Assembly (NCBI GenBank): GCA_014382375.1
Contig: JACNJU010000068.1
Span: 1 to 58,280, forward strand
Source of the DNA: Rhodospirillaceae bacterium
Lineage (GTDB): Bacteria; Pseudomonadota; Alphaproteobacteria; Rhodospirillales; JABHCV01
Length of the DNA: 58,280 bases
Reading direction: 5' to 3'
Of this stretch, positions 28,484 to 37,183 are shown piece after piece. A program made the translations under genes and the position numbers. The notes under the pieces were generated by a model. It was not told the origin of the DNA and made no database searches. It was given only the letters and a program-made list of their open reading frames with translations. Position 1 is the first letter of the stretch. Each line of letters begins with the position of its first letter.

Positions 28484-29635
28484 TTGTTTCGCTTTTTTGA
28501 CGGCCAGCCCTGCGAACACGACGGCGCAGAACAACAGAAATCCGACAAATCCATTATCGGGCCACAGATCCATCGCCGATCCTGACAGGGCTGGTCCGAA
28601 AACCGCACCGGCTTCATAGGTAATAATAAAGACGGCATTGGCCGCGATCAGGTTTTTCATATTAAAACCATCACCTAACAGGATAAGCCCAAGGGTATAG
28701 AGCCCAAAAATGCTGCCCCCGAGCAAAAACAGGACGAAAAACAAGATAACAGGCATGTTGATGACAAAGGGAAGGACGACAACCCCGATCAGGATGCTGA
28801 GGGCCGTCAGTATCAGCAGGGCGTTTCTACCCACAGCGTCTGCCAGTTTTCCCATTGGATATTGAAAAGCGATGCCACCAGCGGAAAAAGCGCTTAGCGC
28901 ATACATGGAGCCATTCTCACCAAGGCCCTCGCCCAGGGTGTAGACAGGCAACAAGGCGTAAGCCGTCGTTTCAAACAATCCGGCAGCAAAGGCAACGATA
29001 AAGACAAACGGATGCAAACGAAAAATTTTAAACTGGCCAACATGCTCATCCCCCTTTCCTTCCCGGAAACCACCCAGTAACAGCATAGGCATGGAAGAGG
29101 CTGCCAAAATCCCGCCGGCAAGGGCAAACGGAAACCATCCCTGGGACCCGGTAAGAGTAATCACCAAAGGGCCAAGGGCGAAACCGCCTGAGAAAGCAGC
29201 GCCATACAAACCCATGATTTGACCGCGATTACTGGGGATGGCAACGGCGTTCAGCCATGTTTCGCAAATCAGCCATAAAAAACCAAGGCCGAGGGTCATC
29301 ATGAAACGCAGGATGAACCACCCAGCGACAGTCCCGACAATGGGCAGCAGAACCAACGAAGCAACGGACAGGATACAAGACGCTATAATCACCAAAGAGG
29401 TACTGAAACGAGCCAGCAAGCGGGCACTGATAAGCCCCACAACCAATATACCAAGAGAAGCTGTGGCGCTATTGAGGCCAATTAGCGTTGCCCCCAAATC
29501 CATACGTTCCAGCGATAACGTAACAAGCGGGAAGGTCATGCCAATAACAACACCAACACCAAGAACGGCAATCAAAAAGATGCTGATTGTCGTCTTGCCG
29601 GATAATGTTCTGGCAGGCCTTACAGTTTCGCTCAT
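28472..29635 (-). CDS. MFS transporter next to the polyamine genes
   Basis: A 387-residue major facilitator with about 12 membrane helices. The frame is open to 29872, but the first 79 residues of that reading are soluble, lie over puuD and do not resemble a transporter; ATG 29635 (MSETVRPARTL) starts just before the first helix. The pattern resembles the YcaD/UMF-type MFS group (RFMMTLGLGFLWLICETWLNAV). It diverges from puuD across 69 bp that hold a PuuR-type site, so uptake or efflux of polyamines or their derivatives is a reasonable inference, not shown by the protein itself. Confidence 0.85.
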   Translation of the reverse strand: MSETVRPARTLSGKTTISIFLIAVLGVGVVIGMTFPLVTLSLERMDLGATLIGLNSATASLGILVVGLISARLLARFSTSLVIIASCILSVASLVLLPIVGTVAGWFILRFMMTLGLGFLWLICETWLNAVAIPSNRGQIMGLYGAAFSGGFALGPLVITLTGSQGWFPFALAGGILAASSMPMLLLGGFREGKGDEHVGQFKIFRLHPFVFIVAFAAGLFETTAYALLPVYTLGEGLGENGSMYALSAFSAGGIAFQYPMGKLADAVGRNALLILTALSILIGVVVLPFVINMPVILFFVLFLLGGSIFGLYTLGLILLGDGFNMKNLIAANAVFIITYEAGAVFGPALSGSAMDLWPDNGFVGFLLFCAVVFAGLAVKKAKQSSP

Positions 29636-29693
29636 AGGAAATCCAATATAGTTGTTTATTATGGCATTGAAGCCACAATTCAATTGATGATAT

Positions 29694-29712
29694 TGTAAAA
29701 TATAATGAGCAA
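29694..29712 (+). promoter_or_regulatory. PuuR-type operator overlapping the puuD start
   Basis: The bases at 29697-29711 read AAAATATAATGAGCA and include the puuD start codon. This agrees at 14 of 15 positions with the asymmetric E. coli PuuR recognition sequence as I remember it (AAAATATAATGAACA). It matches the sites before spuC and puuB at 15 of 19 positions. The same 69-bp gap serves the divergent MFS gene, where CAATATA (29644-29650) may be a half site. Confidence 0.65.
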
Positions 29713-30466
29713 CAAGCCCCAACCCCCGCTGATCGGTGTTTCGGGATGCCGCAAGGATATTCACGGCATCGACTACGATTGCGCCGGTCGTAAATACACC
29801 ATGGCGATTGAACAGGGTTGTCAGGCCGTGCCCTTGATTATCCCGACCGCCGGCGACGCCCTGGACAGGCAAACGCTTCTAGGAAGGGTTGACGGGCTGC
29901 TCTTTACCGGCAGTCATTCAAATGTTGAACCCCATCATTATGACGGCGATGACAGCGCCGAAGGAACCCTGCATGATCCGCACCGCGACGCAACCACCCT
30001 GCCGTTGATCCGCGAGGCCGTTGCCGCCGGTGTTCCTACCTTATGTATTTGCAGGGGCTTTCAGGAAATCAACGTCGCCTACGGCGGCACACTGCATCAA
30101 ATGGTTCAGGATCAACCCGGAATGCTCGATCATCGTGAAAATCCCGACCTGGAGCTTGCTCTTCGCTACGACCCCGTGCACGCCATCGAAATCAACCCTG
30201 ATGGCGTTTTCAGGGATATCGTTGGCTGTGACACGGCCCAGGTCAACTCCCTGCATGGTCAAGGCATTGACCGCCTTGCAGATGCGCTGCTTTGGGAAGC
30301 CAAGGCGCCGGATGGCCTGATTGAAGCGGTGTCGGTCAAACAGGCAAAGGCTTTTGCCATCGCCGTGCAGTGGCATCCCGAATGGAAGGTCACGGAAAAC
30401 CCTTTTTACCTGTCCCTGTTCGAAAAATTTTCTGCCGCTTGCCGACAATACATGGACAGTCGCTAA
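29705..30466 (+). CDS. puuD: Gamma-glutamyl-GABA hydrolase (class C26 glutamine-amidotransferase-like)
   Basis: A 253-residue hydrolase, close in length to E. coli PuuD (254). It would cleave gamma-glutamyl-GABA to glutamate and GABA, the last step of the glutamylated putrescine pathway. The nucleophile is in CICRGFQE (Cys116 by family pattern), and VQWHPEW near the C-end gives the His/Glu pair. The ATG is embedded in a PuuR-type operator with no ribosome site, so the transcript may be nearly leaderless. spuC follows after 50 bp with its own operator. Confidence 0.9.
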   Translation: MSNKPQPPLIGVSGCRKDIHGIDYDCAGRKYTMAIEQGCQAVPLIIPTAGDALDRQTLLGRVDGLLFTGSHSNVEPHHYDGDDSAEGTLHDPHRDATTLPLIREAVAAGVPTLCICRGFQEINVAYGGTLHQMVQDQPGMLDHRENPDLELALRYDPVHAIEINPDGVFRDIVGCDTAQVNSLHGQGIDRLADALLWEAKAPDGLIEAVSVKQAKAFAIAVQWHPEWKVTENPFYLSLFEKFSAACRQYMDSR

Positions 30467-30481
30467 GGAAGAGTGTAAATT
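30453..30481 (+). promoter_or_regulatory. Putative spuC promoter inside the end of puuD
   Basis: TGGACA (30453-30458) and TAAATT (30476-30481) are separated by exactly 17 bp. The -10 lies inside the PuuR-type operator at 30474-30492, so a bound repressor would block polymerase. Confidence 0.45.
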
Positions 30482-30492
30482 ATATTGAACAC
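30474..30492 (+). promoter_or_regulatory. PuuR-type operator before spuC
   Basis: TGTAAATTATATTGAACAC, identical over all 19 bases to the reverse strand of the site at 38519-38537 in front of puuB. The core 30477-30491 (AAATTATATTGAACA) differs at two of 15 positions from the E. coli PuuR recognition sequence as I remember it. An exact 19-base repeat 8 kb apart, each time before a polyamine gene, is unlikely by chance. Confidence 0.75.
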
Positions 30493-30516
30493 TTTTGATC
30501 AGTAGCAGGTCCCGTC

Positions 30517-31890
30517 ATGAACCCCATATCAAACACCACCGAACAATGGCAACAACAGGACGCGGAACACCATCTGCATCCCTTTACCGACAGTAAATCC
30601 CTGAACGCCAAAGGGGTCCATATCATCACCAGGGGTGAGGGTGTTTATCTATGGGATTCCGAAGGCAATAAATTGCTCGACGCCATGGCCGGGCTGTGGT
30701 GCGTAAATCTCGGATACGGTCGAAGTGAGCTGGTCGAAGCGGCGCGCCTGCAAATGCAGGAACTGCCCTACTACAACACTTTTTTCCAGTCCACGACCAT
30801 GCCGGCGACGGAACTTTCTGCGGCCCTTAGCGAGATCACGCCCGCTGGTTTTAATCATGCTTTCTTCGCCAATTCAGGTTCAGAAGCCAACGATACGGTG
30901 GTTCGTATGGTGCGACGCTACTGGGACCTGAAGGGCTGCAAGAACAAGAAAAATATCATCAGCCGAAACAACGCCTACCATGGTTCGACCATGGCCGGGG
31001 CCAGCCTTGGTGGCATGAAATATATGCACGAACAAGGGGAACTACCAATCCCCGGTATCGTCCACATCGAACAACCCTACTGGTATCACCTGGGCGGTGA
31101 CTTAAGCCCCGATGAATTCGGCGTTAAGATTGCGGGCGAACTGGAAGTCAAAATCAAAGAACTGGGACCTGACAACGTCGCCGCCTTTATCGGCGAGCCG
31201 ATCCAGGGTGCCGGTGGCGTGATTGTCCCGCCTGACACCTACTGGCCGGAAATCCAGCGCATTTGCGAGGCTTATGATATTTTGCTGATCGTCGACGAGG
31301 TCATTTGTGGCTTTGGCCGTACCGGCAACTGGTTTGGTAGCCATACCTATGACATCAAACCCGATCTGATGCCGATGGCCAAGGGCATGTCTTCGGGCTA
31401 CTTGCCAATTTCCGCTGTCATGGTCCATGACCGTGTCGCCAGGGTGTTAATCGATGAAGGCGGTGAATTCAATCACGGCTTTACATATTCAGGCCATCCC
31501 GTCGCCGCAGCTGTTGCCCTTGCCAACATCGAAATTCTGAAGCGCGAAAAGATCGTCGAAACTGTTGGTTCAGATACCGGTCCGTATTTGCAAAAAAGGC
31601 TACGCGAACTTGAAAACCACCCGCTGGTTGGCGAGGTGCGCGGCATTGGCCTGGTTGCTGCAATCGAGTTGGTAAAAGACAAAAAATCCCGCACCCTGTT
31701 TGATCCAACAGGTGAAGTCGGCACCATTTGTCGCGATCACTGCACCCAGAACGGCCTGATTATGCGCGCCACGGGTGACAGCATGATCCTGTCGCCGCCC
31801 CTGATCATAAGCAGAGAACAAATCGATGAACTGATGGTAATTGTCGAAAAATGCCTCGATAAAACGGCCCATGATTTGGCAGTTTCATAA
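30517..31890 (+). CDS. spuC: Class III aminotransferase, putrescine/polyamine-pyruvate type
   Basis: A 457-residue PLP-dependent omega-aminotransferase. The PLP lysine is Lys289 in PMAKGMSSGY; LLIVDEVICGFGRTG supplies the cofactor-binding Asp; NSGSEANDT binds the phosphate. The sequence style (HLHPFTDSKSLNAKG start) matches SpuC-like putrescine/spermidine:pyruvate aminotransferases, which make 4-aminobutanal and alanine; GABA or beta-alanine transamination is the alternative. CAGGT lies seven bases before the ATG. Its position in the PuuR regulon supports a polyamine substrate. Confidence 0.85.
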   Translation: MNPISNTTEQWQQQDAEHHLHPFTDSKSLNAKGVHIITRGEGVYLWDSEGNKLLDAMAGLWCVNLGYGRSELVEAARLQMQELPYYNTFFQSTTMPATELSAALSEITPAGFNHAFFANSGSEANDTVVRMVRRYWDLKGCKNKKNIISRNNAYHGSTMAGASLGGMKYMHEQGELPIPGIVHIEQPYWYHLGGDLSPDEFGVKIAGELEVKIKELGPDNVAAFIGEPIQGAGGVIVPPDTYWPEIQRICEAYDILLIVDEVICGFGRTGNWFGSHTYDIKPDLMPMAKGMSSGYLPISAVMVHDRVARVLIDEGGEFNHGFTYSGHPVAAAVALANIEILKREKIVETVGSDTGPYLQKRLRELENHPLVGEVRGIGLVAAIELVKDKKSRTLFDPTGEVGTICRDHCTQNGLIMRATGDSMILSPPLIISREQIDELMVIVEKCLDKTAHDLAVS

Positions 31891-31893
31891 AAT

Positions 31894-31910
31894 TGACCTA
31901 AAATAGGTCA
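31894..31910. promoter_or_regulatory. Perfect palindrome TGACCTA-AAA-TAGGTCA
   Basis: A 7-bp perfect inverted repeat with a 3-base centre lies between the spuC stop and the small gene at 31929. It is too short and lacks a U tract to be a good terminator, and resembles a dimeric regulator site. It is unrelated to the PuuR-type sites, so another regulator might control the small gene. Confidence 0.4.
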
Positions 31911-31928
31911 TCAAGGAGAACTTTCGTC

Positions 31929-32288
31929 ATGGCTGACATCAGTACAAAAATCGTACAGGAAATCCCGCTCAAACAGCGTGGGCATGACGTTCAAAATCCG
32001 CTTCTTGACACCCCGCTACCTGAGAATGCCGAAAAGAAGATTGAAGCCTCAGACCAATCGAACCCTCCGGGCTCCCAGTCCGGTCAAGGCAGCACGGACC
32101 AGAAACACACGTTCACCGTAATGATCAGTAAAAAATCAGGTGAAAGTCACGCCACCTCGATCACCGCTGGCAGCGCCGATGAAGCGCGGGCCGCTGCACA
32201 ATCTGGGCTGGGGCAAGGCGAGACCATTACGTCCGTGAGTGAGAGCACTGTGCCGATCCCTGACCCTGAGCGTGGACTTTTAGCCTAA
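31929..32288 (+). CDS. Small conserved-looking protein of unknown function in the polyamine island
   Basis: A 119-residue hydrophilic protein with no signal peptide or membrane helix. The middle (residues ~40-60) is Ser/Gln/Gly-rich and probably disordered; residues ~60-105 look folded (KHTFTVMISKKSGESHATSI followed by a short Ala-rich helix, SADEARAAAQ), perhaps a small alpha/beta domain. A strong AAGGAG lies ten bases before the ATG and codon use matches its neighbours, so it appears real. Its stop overlaps the convergent puuR stop by 4 bp. I do not recognise the family. Confidence 0.7.
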   Translation: MADISTKIVQEIPLKQRGHDVQNPLLDTPLPENAEKKIEASDQSNPPGSQSGQGSTDQKHTFTVMISKKSGESHATSITAGSADEARAAAQSGLGQGETITSVSESTVPIPDPERGLLA

Positions 32289-32833
32289 AAGTTCGGTGGT
32301 GTGGCAGCGCTGACGATCTGACATTCCTCGTCGCTGACATTTCGGAAACTGTGGGGCATCAGGCTATCGATATAATAAGCCTCGCCCTCTTTCAGATCCC
32401 TGACTTCGGTGCCCAGTGTAATCTGGATCGTACCCTTGATGACGACGCCTGATTCTTCACCTTCGTGGCTGATCATGTTCTCACCCGAACCGCTGCCCGG
32501 GGCGTAGATTTCATGCAGGACACGGAGTTTTCTGTTCCTGCGGGTCGCTCCTACCAACAACAGGGATGAGCCGCCATCGGACAATTCGACCAGATCTTCA
32601 CGACTGAAGAATGAATCCTGTTTGGGTTTCATATCCATTGTGAAGAAATCAATCAGGCTCATGGGCAGGGCCGCCAGGACTTTCTTCAATGAGTCAATGG
32701 AAGGACTGACGCGATTTTGTTCAATCAGTGAAATGGTCGAATTGGTGACACCGGCGCGCCGCGATAACTCGCGTTGCGACAAATTGTGCATCTTGCGAAT
32801 GGTTTTAAGGCGCTCACCAATATCGATAGCCAT
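32285..32833 (-). CDS. puuR: PuuR-type transcriptional repressor (HTH + cupin)
   Basis: A 182-residue regulator, matching E. coli PuuR (185) in size and architecture. Residues ~8-62 are an XRE-type helix-turn-helix (LKTIRKMHNLSQRELSRRAG) and residues ~105-178 a cupin (SHEGEESGVVIKGTI, then YYIDSLMPHSFRN) that would sense putrescine. AAGGT lies five bases before the ATG. It is the last gene of the leftward puuB-puuA-flavoprotein-speB-puuR operon, and three matching operator sites occur at the island's promoters, one of them its own operon's. Confidence 0.9.
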   Translation of the reverse strand: MAIDIGERLKTIRKMHNLSQRELSRRAGVTNSTISLIEQNRVSPSIDSLKKVLAALPMSLIDFFTMDMKPKQDSFFSREDLVELSDGGSSLLLVGATRRNRKLRVLHEIYAPGSGSGENMISHEGEESGVVIKGTIQITLGTEVRDLKEGEAYYIDSLMPHSFRNVSDEECQIVSAATPPNF

Positions 32834-32842
32834 TTTACCTTC

Positions 32843-33763
32843 CTACTTGTTCTTTTTGACTGCCAACAGACACAGATAAGTCCAGACAAACGTCGCGGCT
32901 GCCAGCGAGGTGATTTGCGCCTGATCGTAGGCGGGCGCGACCTCGACCATATCCATGCTAACTAGATTCAGATCACCCAGTTTTTTCATAATCGCCAGCG
33001 CCTGCCAGGTGAACAACCCGCCGACTTCCGGCGTTCCGGTGCCGGGGGCCTGGGAAGGATCAATACCGTCGATATCGAAAGTCAGGTAGACAGCATTGTC
33101 GCCGACCGTCTTTTTGACCGCCGCGACGACCGCCTCGACCCCACCGGTATGAACCTGTTCGGCGCTGACAACGTGAAATCCCAACTCATCTGTTGTGTAA
33201 TCCATGACATCATTATCAACGGGCGAACGGATCCCAATCTGAATGCTGCGCTTGGGATCAATCAGCCCTTCCTGGGCGGCGTAATGAAACGGCGTTCCAT
33301 GGCCGACAGGACCGCCGAAGTTTTCCTTCCAGGTATCCACATGCGCATCAAAGTGAAGCAGCGAGACGCCCTTGCCATGGCGCTCTGCCTGGGCCCGCAA
33401 AATCGGCAAGGTCACCGTATGATCACCGCCAAGGGCGACAAGATGGCCGTCGATGCCGCGCACCTGCCCCTCGATCATATCCACCGACTTTTCCAGATAG
33501 CCATTGGCGATATCAAGATCACCGGCATCGATGCAGCGCAGGTCTTCGCCGGGATTGACCCTTAATTCAGGGTGATCACCATCCAACAACATCAGACTGG
33601 CTTCGCGAATGCCTGCCGGGCCGAAGCGGCAACCGGGACGGTTGGTGGTTCCCAAATCAAAGGGAATACCGACGACCGTTACGTCAGGTCGCTGGCCATC
33701 ACTTAGCTGATCGGGAAATTGCAGAAAAGTCCTGCGGCCTGAAAATGTTGGTTGATCGTTCAT
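32843..33763 (-). CDS. speB: Agmatinase / ureohydrolase
   Basis: A 306-residue member of the arginase/agmatinase family. The manganese ligands are seen in LGGDHTVTLP, HFDAHVDTW and TFDIDGIDPS. Agmatinase turns agmatine into putrescine and urea, which feeds the neighbouring PuuA/SpuC routes; guanidinobutyrase or another guanidino substrate is the alternative. GGAG lies nine bases before the ATG. The next gene, puuR, follows after 9 bp. Confidence 0.9.
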   Translation of the reverse strand: MNDQPTFSGRRTFLQFPDQLSDGQRPDVTVVGIPFDLGTTNRPGCRFGPAGIREASLMLLDGDHPELRVNPGEDLRCIDAGDLDIANGYLEKSVDMIEGQVRGIDGHLVALGGDHTVTLPILRAQAERHGKGVSLLHFDAHVDTWKENFGGPVGHGTPFHYAAQEGLIDPKRSIQIGIRSPVDNDVMDYTTDELGFHVVSAEQVHTGGVEAVVAAVKKTVGDNAVYLTFDIDGIDPSQAPGTGTPEVGGLFTWQALAIMKKLGDLNLVSMDMVEVAPAYDQAQITSLAAATFVWTYLCLLAVKKNK

Positions 33764-33782
33764 TAGGGATCACTCCGGTTTA

Positions 33783-35822
33783 TTAAAATTCACCAAGTCG
33801 GGAAAGCTCACGCTTGAACGAAACACCGTCATTTGCAGGCTCGTCCAGTTCACGAGCATAGCGGTGGCCTGCGTAGACAGCGTGGGCGATGGTCGCGGGG
33901 GCAAGGGCGTCGCCAATTCTGGTAACGTTGCCAGCACCCGAAAGCGCCTGGTAAAGAGTGTCATCAGGCAACCGCATGGTCACCATGACAATACTGGCAG
34001 CAGGCAAGCTGGTTCGTTGCTCCGTATAAACACAGGCCAACTCAACATGATCGGAATGAATCCCGGTCAGGTTTTGACAGGTGACGATTTTGATTCCCAT
34101 GTTGAGTAAACGTGTCTGAATGCGTTCCTGCTCAAGGGTGTTATGGGTCCAGCTTGATGCTTCGCTTGCCGGGGTCAGCAGCGTCACCTCAAGGCCACGA
34201 CCGCGTAGCTCTTCGGCGATGACGCCGCCCATGTAGTAATGATCATCATCGAACACGACAACCGGCCCGGTTGGGCTGGCACCTGCGATAATGTCATCGG
34301 GCGTAAACACCTGTGCCCCGTCGCTGCCGGGGATAGGCCTGGTATTGGCCCGACCGATACCATTCTGGACCCAGTGCGCGCCGGTCGCCAACACCACATG
34401 ATCGGCCGCCATTTCTTCCACATGCCCGGGCTCGAGTTTACTATCCAGATAGATTTCCACATTGGTCATGGTCTGGATTTGAGAGGTACGGTAATCGCGG
34501 ACCCGACCCCAGGCGCCAAGACCCGGCAACCTGCATTCATTTGCCACACGCCCGCCCAGCTCTGTTTTCGCTTCGGCCAGCGTCACATCATAACCACGCA
34601 GGCCAAGAGCGCGCGTACATTCAAGCCCGGCAGGGCCAGAACCGATAACCAGAACTTGGCTATCTGATTTTTTTCCGGGAATTTTTTCGGGGTGCCAGCC
34701 GCGCCGCCATTCTTCACCCATGGTCGGGTTTTGTGTGCAGCGCATCGGGGTCATCAGGTTATCACCGCTGACGCAGATATTACAGCCGATGCACTCACGA
34801 ATACTGTCAAGGTCACCGCTCTCGATTTTGTTGGGCAGGAATGGGTCGGCGATTGACGGTCGGGCCGCACCGATCATGTCAAGGACACCGCGTTTGATTT
34901 GACTGACCATGGTGTCAGGCGAGGTAAAGCGACCGACACCGACGACCGGTTTCGTGGTCAGGCCCTTGACGAAGGAAATGTATTTTTCCTGGGCTCCCTC
35001 TTCACCAAAGCGCGAAGTTTCAGAATCATTTGCCCAGTTGCTGATGTTGACGTCCCAAAGATCAGGTAATTCAGCCAGCATCTCGACGATCTCGCGGCCT
35101 TCTTCGGCGGCCGTAATGCCATCAGGCCCCAACAGTTCATCGACGGCCAAACGCACGGCGACGGCACAAGTATCGCCAACGGCCTCTTTTGTTTCTTCGA
35201 TCATCTGGCGGAAAAAACGAACCCGGTTTTCCAGACTGCCGCCATATTCATCAGTGCGATTGTTATATCGACGGGACATAAAGTGCATGGGCAGCGACAG
35301 GTTATGTCCGGCGTAACAGTAAACAATATCGAAACCGGCCTGCTTGGCGCGCACTGCCGCCTCGCGATGCCAGCGCAGGACATCCCGGATATCAGACTTA
35401 TCCATGGCGTAGGCCTGCACCGGGTCCAGGTTTGAACCGATAAGGCTGGACACAGCCATGGGAACTTCCCGGCTGTAACGATTAGCCGTTTCGTGGCCCT
35501 GATAAACCAGTTCTATACCGGCCAGCGAGCCATACTCATGAACGGCGTCGGTCATCCGCGCCAGATGGGAAATATCACTGTCATCCCACAAGCGTTCCTC
35601 GGCATGGGGCGAAACATCAGTCTTGGGGTGAATTTCACATTCTTCGGTACAAATAACAGCCCAGCCACCTTCGGCCTTGGTGCGCCGCATGGCCGCAGTG
35701 CTCGACGGATAACGATGGCCCATGCCGTTGCAGTGGGGAACCTGATAGAAACGATTTTTCGCCGTCACCGGACCAATCTTCACCGGTTCAAATAAAATAT
35801 CGTACCTGGGGTCGCGGCTCAT
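33783..35822 (-). CDS. Trimethylamine-dehydrogenase-family iron-sulfur flavoprotein, unknown amine substrate
   Basis: A 679-residue protein with an FMN barrel (about 1-340), a [4Fe-4S] site (Cys344, 347, 350, 362) and FAD/NAD-fold domains (from ~385, VLVIGSGPAGLE). It resembles trimethylamine/dimethylamine dehydrogenase throughout: Cys31 in FYQVPHC matches the 6-S-cysteinyl-FMN cysteine, and Tyr170, His173 and Asp266 match catalytic residues. In the substrate bowl, TMADH Tyr60 is replaced by Glu61 and the segment carrying Trp355 is rebuilt (CVSGDNLM), while Trp263 is kept. The substrate is therefore probably not trimethylamine; an N-methylated or polyamine-derived amine fits the operon. It overlaps puuA by 4 bp. 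Confidence 0.85.
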   Translation of the reverse strand: MSRDPRYDILFEPVKIGPVTAKNRFYQVPHCNGMGHRYPSSTAAMRRTKAEGGWAVICTEECEIHPKTDVSPHAEERLWDDSDISHLARMTDAVHEYGSLAGIELVYQGHETANRYSREVPMAVSSLIGSNLDPVQAYAMDKSDIRDVLRWHREAAVRAKQAGFDIVYCYAGHNLSLPMHFMSRRYNNRTDEYGGSLENRVRFFRQMIEETKEAVGDTCAVAVRLAVDELLGPDGITAAEEGREIVEMLAELPDLWDVNISNWANDSETSRFGEEGAQEKYISFVKGLTTKPVVGVGRFTSPDTMVSQIKRGVLDMIGAARPSIADPFLPNKIESGDLDSIRECIGCNICVSGDNLMTPMRCTQNPTMGEEWRRGWHPEKIPGKKSDSQVLVIGSGPAGLECTRALGLRGYDVTLAEAKTELGGRVANECRLPGLGAWGRVRDYRTSQIQTMTNVEIYLDSKLEPGHVEEMAADHVVLATGAHWVQNGIGRANTRPIPGSDGAQVFTPDDIIAGASPTGPVVVFDDDHYYMGGVIAEELRGRGLEVTLLTPASEASSWTHNTLEQERIQTRLLNMGIKIVTCQNLTGIHSDHVELACVYTEQRTSLPAASIVMVTMRLPDDTLYQALSGAGNVTRIGDALAPATIAHAVYAGHRYARELDEPANDGVSFKRELSRLGEF

Positions 35823-37174
35823 CCTTCAGGCCTCAAATACCATTCGTATTCACGCGGGCTGGCTTCGGCCATGAAATTTTCCATCTCGTCACGTTTGCAG
35901 GTGACGTAGAGGTCGCAATATTCCTTGCCCAGATATTCCGCCATGACCTCGGATTTTTCCAACACATTGAGTGCCCGGTGCCATTTTTTTGGTAAACCGT
36001 GATCATCCACAGGCGGGGTATCAATCCCCGCCGGCGGCGGTGGCGATATTTTTTTGCTGATGCCGTGATGCATTCCGGCAAGAACAGCCGCCAGGGCCAG
36101 GTATGGGTTGGCGTCGGCACCGGCAATCCTGTGCTCAAGCCTGCGGTTGGCGTCGTCACCGGCTGGAATCCTGATCGCAACTGAGCGATTGTTGGCACCC
36201 CACGATCGGGAAATTGGAACGTAAGTGCCTGGCATAAAACGCCTGAAGGAGTTGATGTTGGGGGCAAAAATGGCCATCGCATCAGCCATCGTATCGAGCA
36301 ATCCAGCGACGGCGTTATGGAGGATTTCGTTGCCCGTTTCATCACCACCGGAAAAGACATTATTGCCCTTCTCGTCAAGCAGGCTGACATGCATATGCAT
36401 CCCGCTGCCCGATTGATCCGGGTAAGGCTTGGCCATAAACGTCGCATTGACGCCGTGGACACGCGCGACCCCCTTGACCACACGTGGCAGCAACAATGCA
36501 TGATCACAGGCGACCAGCGGATCATCCGTGTGCATCAGGTTTATTTCGTACTGCCCTGTGGCCAGTTCAGACGTTACAGGTCCGACCGGGATTTTTTGAA
36601 TTTTGCAACATTCGGCCACCTGATCCAGATACAACGCAAACCCTTCAAGGTCACTGATGCTAAGAACCTGGGTGCCCGAAGCGCGGCGTCCTGTGGAGGG
36701 CAGGATTGGCGGTTTCGGATTTCCTTCCATGCCCCCTTCCGGATCAATCAAATAGAATTCCTGCTCCAGCGCGACAACCGGCCTCAGGCCAATGTCGCTA
36801 AATCGATTCAGCACCCTTTGCAAAACATGGCGAGGGTCAAAAATGTAGGGGGTTCCATCCTCTTCAAAAAATGAAACCAGCAACTGCGCCATCGGCTTTT
36901 CAAACCACGGCACCATGACCAAAGAACCGGCCACCGGATGAGCTGTCACATCCGGGTCACCATCGCTGACCCCCATACCACTCGGATCATCCGTATCCCC
37001 GCGCACGTCAAGAAACACCGATGAGCCGGGAAGCTGGAAACCCTTTTTATAAATTGATTCAATACCACCGCGAGCAATGCGTTTGCCACGAATGACACCA
37101 CACAGGTCGGGTATTATGGTGTCGAAGGTTTCAACGTCCGGGTGCTTGTCCAAAAAATCAGAAACTTCACTCAT
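35819..37174 (-). CDS. puuA: Gamma-glutamylputrescine synthetase (glutamine-synthetase family)
   Basis: A 451-residue GS-like ligase. It would join glutamate to putrescine using ATP, the entry step of the Puu pathway. GS motifs are present: VALEQEFYLIDPEGG, the HMHVSL ATP/metal segment, and NSFRRFMPGTYVP-type loop with the RIPAGDDANRRLEHR active-site stretch. The start at ATG 37174 is supported by AGGTG six bases before it; GTG 37183 is in frame but lacks one. Nine bases separate it from puuB. Genuine glutamine synthetase is less likely because of length and context. Confidence 0.88.
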   Translation of the reverse strand: MSEVSDFLDKHPDVETFDTIIPDLCGVIRGKRIARGGIESIYKKGFQLPGSSVFLDVRGDTDDPSGMGVSDGDPDVTAHPVAGSLVMVPWFEKPMAQLLVSFFEEDGTPYIFDPRHVLQRVLNRFSDIGLRPVVALEQEFYLIDPEGGMEGNPKPPILPSTGRRASGTQVLSISDLEGFALYLDQVAECCKIQKIPVGPVTSELATGQYEINLMHTDDPLVACDHALLLPRVVKGVARVHGVNATFMAKPYPDQSGSGMHMHVSLLDEKGNNVFSGGDETGNEILHNAVAGLLDTMADAMAIFAPNINSFRRFMPGTYVPISRSWGANNRSVAIRIPAGDDANRRLEHRIAGADANPYLALAAVLAGMHHGISKKISPPPPAGIDTPPVDDHGLPKKWHRALNVLEKSEVMAEYLGKEYCDLYVTCKRDEMENFMAEASPREYEWYLRPEG

Positions 37175-37183
37175 CAAAATCAC

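Noticed and set aside
29636-29872. 79-residue N-terminal extension of the MFS gene
   Set aside because: It would overlap divergent puuD and its operator, is hydrophilic and not transporter-like; the ATG at 29635 starts at the first helix.
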